Origin: Zygnema cylindricum
Taxonomy: Eukaryota; Streptophyta; Zygnematophyceae; Zygnematales; Zygnemataceae
Direction of reading: 5' to 3'
DNA: 20,316 bases
Assembly: GCA_037447655.1 (NCBI GenBank)
Contig: JBBHKE010000258.1
Span: forward strand, 58,613 to 78,928
This document shows, piece after piece, positions 1 to 9,400 of the stretch. Under the pieces are notes generated by a model. The model did not search any database, had not been told where the DNA came from, and was given only the letters and a program-made list of their open reading frames with translations. Both the position numbers and the translations under genes were made by a program. Position 1 is the first letter of the stretch; every line of letters begins with the position of its first letter.

Positions 1-24
1 AGAGAGAGGGAGGGGGGGGGGGGG
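1..24. repeat. GA / poly-G simple repeat at the left edge
   Basis: AGAGAGAGGGA followed by a G-run, then a T-run. Simple sequence, cut by the window edge. Confidence 0.9.
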
Positions 25-1753
25 TTTTTTTCAAAGAGAATGTTAGGGTTGGGGCAGAGCGTTTCGTTCATTTTCGTTATTGCGGGGGGGTGTCGAAAAG
101 GAGCGGTTTCACGTTTTGATCGTGACGCCATGATTTAGGTCTCATGCAGGCGGGCTTCTCTTTGTTTTGAAGTTGATTTTTAAAACAAAATTTAACTATT
201 TATTGAATTTGAATTTTTATTTTTTTTGCTGATTGAAAGGGCGCCAGTTTTGCACAAATCCTTACAAAAAAGCCTCTTACTCTGTACATGTTGTTCAACC
301 TTCATGACCCGACTCGAAGCAACGGTATGTATATGTAAAAATATAATGGAAATAGCATTATGTTTTTCAATACTTAATGACCATGTTTGACGTGTTTACG
401 ACTTACAAGTACACCTTAAATTGCAACTGTATTAGTGTTTATAACACTTCTACTGGCGCACCTATAGTACAACCCTTGAGCTTGAAATATGATTACTATC
501 ACTATTTGTTCCTTACCTTAATATCGGTGCAATTTAATTAAATCAGCGTCTCTTTTATATTGTCATGTACTGATTTTGATAGTTTGTAAGTTCACTGCTC
601 ATTCTTTAGTACAAACGTACATAAACAGTGTCAGTTAACGGCGTCGACACAGGAAATGCATTACTGGAAATTTACGGAACAACACCTGAGGGTTTTGGCA
701 TTTGCGCAGTACTTACAAGATAACCCACCCTCCTTTAGCTTTTACAACACTGTCAAAAGAATAACAGAGGACAGGAAGAGACTAAAAACAATTGTAATAA
801 CAGTATATGCATAGCTTGCAAGGATCTGTAACAAAAATAAATAAGTACATGAATGAATAAGTAAGTAAATGAATAAGTAAATAAATAAATAAGTAAATAA
901 ATGAATAAAGAAATATATAAAATCAGTCGGAACAATGACAACCTAGTTTCCAAAACAAAAACAAGCCAAAGCACTGGTTTCTGATGTACAACAGAGAAAA
1001 AGTCGTACTTTTCAAAGCGTTCTTAACTGTACCAATTCCAGATATAACGTGAATACATACGAACAAAAACCATCTTACACCATTGTACTTTTCCCTTTCC
1101 CTTCTCAAAGTTGGTTGTCAGGAATCAAAGAAAGATAGAAAAAACATATTTTCGCTCCTTCACATAATTGCTGAACAATACTTCAAAATAAAAAAAAAAA
1201 TAACATCAAAAATATATGTAGCTCCATGTCAACCTCCTCCGTATTTTGTCAATTCTTTTAAAGGTTTGAAAAAAGAAGCCGCAAAAACTTCGTACCGCTA
1301 CTGTAGCAGTTTTGTCTCTTTATGTGTTTACAAACTCCTACAATTGAATTGTGACTCCCCGTATCACGACGAGAAGAAAAGGAAAAAAAATATCTACAAT
1401 ATTGTGATAAAAAAAAAATATGCATATAAAATAAATAAACTTAATCTTAGCCAGAAAGAAAGGGTCCATATTCTATAAATACAGTAGCTCAAAAGTAGTT
1501 ATATCGAGGTACTAAAGGACGAGCGACATTTTACATAAAAAACGAAAAGGGGAAAAGAAATCGGATATGGAAGTTAAAGGTGCAAAATAATAATTGATGC
1601 CTCAGTCCCACCCAAATATGGTGTGGAAAATGGGGGAATATGCACTTTATCCATGAGAAATTACAACCAAAGGGGAAACTCTTCTTGCCCCAATTTCTCG
1701 ACGAATGTAAGGTTTCCCCAGAAAAAGCATTTTTTAACTTTGCAATCTCCTTT
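25..1753. other. AT-rich intergenic DNA downstream of the kinesin gene
   Basis: No coding region with recognisable protein features was found on either strand. It contains a tetranucleotide microsatellite (836-916), A-runs near 1190-1200 and 1410-1418, and a CT-rich stretch at about 1790-1870. It may include an unrecognised UTR of a gene lying to the left. Confidence 0.6.
836..916. repeat. AATA/AAGT/GAAT tetranucleotide microsatellite
   Basis: About 80 bp of degenerate 4-bp units: AAATAAATAAGT, GAATGAATAAGTAAGT, AAATAAATAAATAAGT and similar. The 4-bp period holds throughout, though the units vary. Confidence 0.85.
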
Positions 1754-1759
1754 TTTATT
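1754..1759 (-). terminator. Candidate poly(A) signal AATAAA
   Basis: TTTATT on the + strand is AATAAA on the sense strand, 279 nt downstream of the stop. Plant poly(A) signals are loose, so this is only the nearest canonical match. Confidence 0.35.
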
Positions 1760-1950
1760 TTAAAACACCATTCTCGTCCTTTTCTTCATTACCCGAGCTC
1801 CCTTCACCACTTGTCACTTCCTCCCCTCCTTCCCCTCCTGTCCAGACCTGCCCTCCACCACACGTCCCCCAAAAGAAAGCCCATCACTTCCTTTTCTCCA
1901 AACTCTCAAAAAAAAATCAGCTACCCTCGGTAACTCAAAATCGACAAAAA

Positions 1951-2033
1951 CCAACCACAACCAACCAACCAACCAACCAACCAGCCAACTAACTAACTAA
2001 TGAACAAACTAACGAACTAATAAACTAACGAAC
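1951..2033. repeat. CCAA/AACT tetranucleotide repeat in the 3' UTR
   Basis: Plus strand: about ten CCAA units (1951-1989), grading into AACT/AACG/AACTAAT units up to 2033. In the transcript this reads as GGUU and AGUU repeats starting 5 nt after the stop codon. Confidence 0.85.
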
Positions 2034-2037
2034 TTTT

Positions 2038-3402
2038 TTACCGCGATGATAACGATGGTATGGAATTGCTCCGTCTTAACGATGCGATATGACCTCGATT
2101 GAACACATAAGGTTCCCATGCGAGTCTTTCTCGAGCAATAGCTGATTTGTGAGTCCAAAGGAGCTGAGCTTCCATACGTTTCCCTCTTACTGGGGAAGCC
2201 ATAGGAGTGGCCGGTCCTATGGGAGGTCCATGTAAACCAAGAGCCGCAGAACCCCAAACTCGAGAGGGTTCTGAACCAATAGGAGAGCCCAAACTAAAAC
2301 CTAAAGTGGAAGCTCTATTTTGTCCCCAAAAAGGGTCTCTCTCCAAACCGTATCCTCTCATAGGTGAGGAAGGGTGTGAAACAAAAGAAGGTGGTTGCGA
2401 ATCAAAAGGAAAAGATGGGTCGTCCACCTGATCTTTTGGAGATCGAAGGAATCCCCTTGACGATAAAAAAGGTCTCTGAGGAGACGACCTTTGAGGATTA
2501 TATCTTGCTGAGAGACTCCTTTGACCAGAAAGGAGAGGATCTGATGAAGCTCCATCGTGATTAACAATTGTGGGTCTACCCTGTTTTTTTGATCGAAACA
2601 TATTCGGCATTCTTCTGCTTCCTTTCAATTTAGGAGGTGTCCCTCGACTGTTATTGAACTCGTCCTCCTCTGACAAGGGCGCTAAAAGGGGAATACTTTT
2701 CATTTTCGCATAAGATGGATGAGGGTTTTTCCTATATCGAACAACCTGGTCTTCAACACTACCATTTGTGGTTATCGTTGTGGACGAGGCATTAAGTTCA
2801 GAAGAAGAGGGATGGTCCACAAAGGATGAATCCCCAGTTTCCAAAACTGAACTTGGCGACTGATGATTTTTGTTTGAATTAACGCCTTCTCCTTCTTCGT
2901 CCTCCTTCTCATCAGACTCTTCATCTTCCTCCTCTTCCTCTTCTTCCTCGTCTTCCACATCATCAGACAAATTGCCGTCAGTTACTTGATCCCCATTTAT
3001 TACAATATAACTGTTTACCTCCTCCTCCCCATCAACCAGAGTTGCAGTTCCCAACTTGCTACTCTCTCCTTCACCCAGAGACTCTACAGATCCATAATCC
3101 GGCAGTGAGAACCCGTTACTTTTCAAAGAAACTTCCTCACTACTCTCGTTCTCCACTTGTTCCCACAAATTAGCTGTCTCGTCTCCATTCTGAGGTTCCT
3201 TTATTCGAGGTGAATCTAATGCAAGAAAACCCCAATTCACAATCGGTCCCCTGTTGTTGCTACTATTTTCCCCTTTTGTCACTTGAAACTGAGAGGTTTC
3301 TATAGCTGGTTTTGACACAACCACATTCAATTTAGCAAAACTTTGACTTCGCCCTCTCTCTCCAATCATTTTTTTCCTCTGAAGATACCTTCGCCAGCAT
3401 CT
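2038..3402 (-). CDS. Kinesin exon 12: second IQ motif, acidic and Ser/Pro-rich tail, stop
   Basis: Residues 1097-1550 and stop [14 protein letters not shown] completes the second IQ motif. A Ser/Asn-rich region follows, then an almost purely acidic block (1243-1268), a basic stretch ([19 protein letters not shown]), a Ser/Pro-rich part with many SP sites, and a C-terminal segment containing [20 protein letters not shown] and ending [12 protein letters not shown]. Acidic plus SP-rich tails in motors are often cargo- or phosphorylation-controlled; here that is inference. The tail resembles no family I can name. Confidence 0.87.
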   Translation of the reverse strand, partial: RCWRRYLQRKKMIGERGRSQSFAKLNVVVSKPAIETSQFQVTKGENSSNNRGPIVNWGFLALDSPRIKEPQNGDETANLWEQVENESSEEVSLKSNGFSLPDYGSVESLGEGESSKLGTATLVDGEEEVNSYIVINGDQVTDGNLSDDVEDEEEEEEEEDEESDEKEDEEGEGVNSNKNHQSPSSVLETGDSSFVDHPSSSELNASSTTITTNGSVEDQVVRYRKNPHPSYAKMKSIPLLAPLSEEDEFNNSRGTPPKLKGSRRMPNMFRSKKQGRPTIVNHDGASSDPLLSGQRSLSARYNPQRSSPQRPFLSSRGFLRSPKDQVDDPSFPFDSQPPSFVSHPSSPMRGYGLERDPFWGQNRASTLGFSLGSPIGSEPSRVWGSAALGLHGPPIGPATPMASPVRGKRMEAQLLWTHKSAIARERLAWEPYVFNRGHIASLRRSNSIPSLSSR

Positions 3403-6400
3403 CTGCATTGAGAAAACAACACATTTGAAACAAACAACAAAAATTAAATAATGGAGGACAAATGTAGTTCACTGTACTTATTGTGGGCAGACTTAATCGC
3501 AGAAACGGGCAAGCAATATTGTCGGTAACACATAAACAGAGAGATGCCTATTGTTCACAAATTTAGGAGTTCATGGGTTCATTGAAAATTATGGAGACCA
3601 AGCAAAATCAGCATTATAATTCATACTCATGGAGAATTGATGGTGTAATCAACTTGACACACTAATTGGCTGATTACCAATGGACGATACCTGTTTTACT
3701 GACATAACATGTTTCAGACACCGCAACACCCATAATAGTGAACTTTAAAGAGTTACTGACGGACAAGTTTCAACAAATATCACGGATTAAGTTCAAAATA
3801 CGAAAAATTACATGCCCCAAAGTACAAATGGCTAGAAATTCGGGCCAGTCATTTTGGATTTCTACAATCGTAGCATACACCATCCAGAAAAAAAAAAAAA
3901 TGGGTTGGACAAAAAACAAGGAAATATATAAACAAATTAAAAGCTGCGGAGAGAGAATGTTAGATGCGTAGATTAAGAGAAGCGCCATATTGCTTGCAGA
4001 TAAAACAAGTACAACTATCATCAACAACGTCAGTTCAAAGCCTTTTCCTTCATAACTCCCCATTTCCAAAGTCACTACAAATTGTTTCGTTCCTCCATAA
4101 GTTTTCCATTTTCATACCTGAATTACCATGGCTGCACCTGATTTCATATCATGAGCTCCTCTCTCTCTCCACGTTCTCCACCATGTCTGGATACATACAG
4201 CAGCATTCCACCTCTCCGTCTGTCCTGTTTTTGCCTCCAATTGCAGAAACTCATCCTCATCAAGGGACGAACCCACAAAAGAGGAGCGTGACGAGAAATC
4301 GTCATGAAGGTTAGGTAAAAACAAATGTCCATTCCTATTTCCCGACAGGATTTGTCGTATTCGGTCATCTGGAGTGTGACCGGCAAAGGCAGCCTCTCGA
4401 AAGGCATCTCTTTCAGCCTGAGTGAAAAAAGACAAAGAAACAAGAGCATTGTCAGCCATGTTTACGCTCCCAGATGCTCATAATCTGAGGATCCGGCGGT
4501 CGCTGACAGGGTGATCACTCAATCAAAAATTACTCAGGTTTTGTGAAGTAGAACGTGAGTAATCGTAAATTTTTAAGAGCGTGGGTGCACATTGGTCATA
4601 AAAATGTATAACCACTGACAAACATAAGACTTTCGACAGTGTGGTCACCCTATGGAATGCACAAGTAACAACTTTCTTTCAGCAGAAATTGTATGGAGCC
4701 ATTACAATCTAGCATTTGGCAAATAACGGACTTCACTTGCTCCAATACTCCTGTGAGGTTTAGCCATAAACAAAACTACCATTTCCACGGTTATGTGTCC
4801 AGACAACAAACGTGCTCTTGATTTGGAGCTTGAATATAATCAGTCTTCAATGTAAAACAAAAGTAGGCAGACAACAAACACTTTCTTTTAGATGGAAAAG
4901 GACCATAGAATTTGCATCATAACATTCAGCACGTTGAGCTTAACTAAGATGAAAGGCGTATGAAGAAGAGAGGAATTACTCACCATTAACTGATTCGCTT
5001 TCAAACCTGCCTCCCTTGCCCTCTCCTCCACAATCCCAAGCTCCCTCGTCAACTCTAAAATCTCGCCTTGGACCTTCGCTGCTTTCATTGCTTCCTGTTT
5101 GGCTGTTTCTCTTGCAAGGGCGACCTCATTTCTGAGATAACTGGCGGCTGCCTCTGCCTGAGCACATTTTTCTGCAACTATTTGGTACCTTTCTTGAGCA
5201 ATATTAGCTCCCAAATGTGCTTCAGCAAGACTGGCATTCGCCGAGTTTGACGAACTCATAGCCGAAAGTAGTCGTTCCTTATTCGCAGCCAATTCGGAGC
5301 TCAATTCTCCCACCTTTGTTTGCAAATCAAAAACTTTTTTACTTTCCGCGAGAAAATTCGCGTATGCGTCCTGATAATTTTGCGAAGCTCCTCTTGAAAC
5401 TTCCTGTGTCACGGCAAGCTCTGTCCGCAGTTGCATAATTATCATCTCTGCTTCTCTTCTTCTCCCTTCTTCCTCTACCAATCTCTCTTTGGCATGTTGC
5501 AATTCCCCATCTGCTCTCCTTAGGCTCTCCTGGACTGCCACAAGACTTCCCTCTACCTCTCTCGCTTTCGCCATGGCCTCTGCTGCTTTCTCCTGAGAAT
5601 CTACCACCCTTCCCTGCTCCCTCGTTAATGCCACCTGTATTTCCTCCCTCCTCTCCTCTTCCCTCCTCACCATTTCTTGTGCGGCGGCTAGCTCAGCCCT
5701 TAACTGAGCAGCAGAGGTTTGAGCTTCCAATGCTTTTGTTGCTTCCACCTGAGCCAGTTCCTGGGCACTCGCTAAGTTTGTTTGTAAGTGTCGGTTGTTT
5801 ATTTCTACCTCTTTTCCCACACTCTCTCTTGTTCCCATCCATTGAGAGGACAACTGAACAATTGTTGTTTGTGAAGCAAGTGCTGCTGCTTGAGCATCCA
5901 TAGCCCTTTTAATCTCAACCTGTAATCGTGCCTCCGATTCTTCTAATCGAGCTCCCAAATGCCTACTTTCTGTCACAGCCTTCTCTGCCCTGTCTCTCTC
6001 ATCTCTCTGCAACTCCTGTGCCGCCGTCAAAGACAGCTTCAGCCTCCCATTTTCCTCGCGCAACTCTCTCCTTTCTATCTCCACTTTCTCCTTAAGAGCA
6101 ACCAGTTCTTCCTGCAATGCTTTCCCTGCATTCTCCGCAGCAATCACTTTCTTCTCCTCCATCTCTATCTGCTCTTTATTGGCCTTCAACTGTAGCCTAA
6201 GTTGCTTTTCTGCCATTTCGGCCACAAGAGCTTTCTTTGCCTCTATCCTCTTTTCTTCTTGAACTGATGCCAGCTCAGCCCTAAGCTGAGCTTCAGTCCG
6301 CCATAGATTCTGTGCCTCTTCCCTCGCATTTTCACGGAGCACGGAAAATTGAGCATGGAAATTCGCATCTGCCGCTTTAACTTTATCCGTTTCCGCTTTA

Positions 6401-9400
6401 GCCTCCGTCTGTATCACCTCCAACTGAGCCTGTAACTGTGCAATAATCTGAGCTTTCTCTTCAAGTTCCTCCTGTGCCTCATTCCGAGCTGTTTCCCTCG
6501 ACAATGCTAGTTCTGCAACTAGTTTCACATTCCGTTCTTGAAGCTCAGCAACTTGTTGGGCTGAGGACGCCTGGGCTTCTCTCGCTTCTACCAAACCCTG
6601 TCGAAATTTCGCATTCGTCGCCTCCAAAAAAGCAACTTTTTGCTTGAGAGCCTGTCCATTTGAATGCCATTGTGGGCAAAAACCCCAAGATCAGCCAATT
6701 GCATCCTAACATAGCTTTGAAAAAAGAGCTTTCGAAGAAGCCTTTTACCCAGACACCAAAAAGACAAAATAAAAACATCCAATATTTGACGAAAAGTAGT
6801 AATTCACGGCTTCGCATGCCAAGCTTTGCCAAGATCAGCCCATTGCATCCTACCGTAGGTTTGAAAAAACAGCCTATGAAGAAGCTTCTTTACCCAGACA
6901 CAAAAAAAAAAAAAAAAAAAAATCAATTAAGTGACGAGAAGTACCAAACAAAACGAAGCTTACCGAGACATCTTCCAAACTTGCTAAGGGTTGGCCTCCA
7001 CTCCTTGCAGCTGACACCTCAGCTTGTAACATTTGCAACTGTTGGCGTAATCTTTGAAGTTCAGCCGATGGTTGGTCTCCTACACGGTTCACCTATCCGG
7101 CCCATAAAATAATCCTTCATCACTGTCATTATAACTCTTTTAATGTATTTACCGTGACTCCCATCTGGGTCGTAAAAAAGCCTTCATTCAAAATCATCAA
7201 AACTGTCCTATTTGCCATAACTCCTTATCCAGGCCATGAAAAATCTTTCATTCATTGTCATCGTAACTGTCCTCTTTGTCAGGAACTCCACTAAATAACT
7301 TCAAAGTTGCACATAATTAGTTTCATACTGCTCAATTCCCCTTGAACTGGAGAATCTTATTTCCGCCAATGTCAAGACCCTGGACAGATACTTTTCAGAT
7401 TGAACCTTTGAATGCAGAGAAAACCATAAAAGACCGCCTTTCTGATGCTCTCGATAAAAAGAAAAAAAGAAAAAAAAGGACCATACCATGGGCTTGTTCT
7501 CTATGTTCCGAGCTCGATTTGCATACTTCAAAGTGTTGAGAGTCTCTTCAAGATTGCTGTCGGCCGGACTCACACACGCTGCAAATTGGCTACCCCTCCT
7601 AGCCTTCAGTCAGAGCTACAAAACAGAGACCGACTCTCTCTGACTCTCTCTCCCATTTTCTGTCTTTTCTCCCTCATTATTTCTTTTTCTAACTAATTAC
7701 AAGTATGAGATTACTGGTGATACTCGCTTGTAGTCGCAGTAATTGTGCAAAAGAATGTCGAAATTGTGCACTCTTTTGTACAACTACTGAGACTACTGGC
7801 CAGTAACATCGGTAATCGTATATAATTACCCTAGTAAGTCCAATTCCCAAACCTACATTAATCCAGCTTCCAAAGAAAGCTTCAGCTTTCTTCTCGAAAA
7901 ACTTCTTCTCCATAGCTACAGTTATCCGTTACAGTGATTAAACGAAAAAAAACAAAAAAAAAAAAAAACTCACCAATCATGACTGTCCTGCTATTTCCTC
8001 CAAGTGAATCCTGCACCGAAACCATCAAAAACTAAATCAGAAAAAGCAATAGTCCTCTCCCGATTCAAATAAGGAAAAAGAAAACTCCTCGTGATCCACT
8101 CGTAAGTGCAAAAATCATCTGCCGATGAAAACAGGCAATTAAGACTAAAATTCCAATCACGTTAATGCAACCACGGAAAAAAAAGCTTTCCTCAATGACA
8201 GTTTTTTAGTTATTACTTGAAGTAAACGAGTAAGCTTGCTGTCTCGATATGGCACATGGCCCCCCTCTCGTCTTTTCTTCTCATCCCCCAAAGAGCTAAT
8301 CACATTACCCAATGCAAGAAGCCCTTTATTGATGTGAATTCCTGTCAGAAAAACGTACATCGAAACCAAAATTAATGTAAGAATTGACGGTTATTCAAAT
8401 GCAAAACCCAAGACAAGTTGTTAGCAGGTTTAACTAGAGGGAAAAAGTTAAGAGGGAGAAAGGAAAGAGTCCGGTAAGCAGCTTGTTAAATGTATTACTC
8501 AGGACCAGAGTGAGCAATATTGGTTCACGTAACAGCTACATTCAATTCAGAGAAACAAAGCAGTCTGAAGAAGATAAAGAAAGACTTGCAAATGACGATG
8601 GACGGTTCAAAGACCCATTTTCCACGACAGCAACAAAATGATGTAAATTCACCGGGCTATAAACAGCAACTATGATAATGAGTCAGAACCACTTAGGTTA
8701 AGATTTTAAGGTGCTTTCATGTCAGAGCTCTTATGCTCTCATAGATAAGGACTGAGTTTGTCATTCCAAAGGTTTTTTTTTTTTTAAACTTTGTGTATAA
8801 TCATTTTCAAAAAAAGGAATTCAAGTTTGGCTTTCAAATTTCGTGAGCTAAACAAAACCTACAGCGTTTTTTTCTTGATGTGGAATTTGATTTTAAGCAG
8901 ATGCAAAGTGTCAGTTTCTTTTTTTTTTTTTTTACATCACACCACGATCTGAAACATCGGATTTAAAACTGTAGATTAGCTTGTTAAGATGTAATGAACA
9001 TTTGACAACCCCCAAGACTTGTCACAGCAGGGAGTGTATTAACCAGAAAACGTTCAAAAATGCCCATTTGTAAACATAAAATATCTGAAAAGACTACACT
9101 ATAATGTTCTGGATGGGTAATACAATGCCATCAACTCAATGGCAACTCCTCTTACTGCAAACAAATAGGTTTGATAATAAAAAGCATCCCAATGAAGCTA
9201 AAATGTACCCTTTCGACATACCTTCTTTCATCCTTAAGCCCTCTGCCTTTGTACGTTTAATTCTCTCAGATCCTGCGAGGTCCACCAAATGCATTTTTGC
9301 ACAAAGGTACTCTCCAGGTTCATTTTGAGCCCCATTTTCGGTGTTCCATTTTTGCTGCTCCACAGTAATTGTAAAAATTGCATGGCTTCGACTGCCCAAA

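Larger units (their letters stand above)
1754..2037 (-). other. Probable 3' UTR of the kinesin gene
   Basis: Follows the stop codon. On the sense strand it is GTTCGTTAGTTTATTAG-type sequence, then (GGTT)n, then a purine-rich stretch. The far end is set only by a candidate poly(A) signal and is not proven. Confidence 0.45.

Noticed and set aside
1083-1478. Plus-strand open frame of 131 codons
   Set aside because: Lys/Ile/Tyr-rich content tracks the AT-rich DNA with A-runs, no motif or splice context was found, and it lies in otherwise non-coding sequence.
2772-2963. Minus-strand Lys/Arg-rich frame over the acidic tail region
   Set aside because: It is the out-of-frame shadow of the Glu/Asp-rich codons of kinesin exon 12.
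4888-4983. Extension of the stalk exon past the donor to a stop at 4888
   Set aside because: The ATG|GTGAGT donor and the following acceptor at 4417 restore frame into the IQ-containing exon; read-through would be intron retention ending the protein after 31 extra residues.
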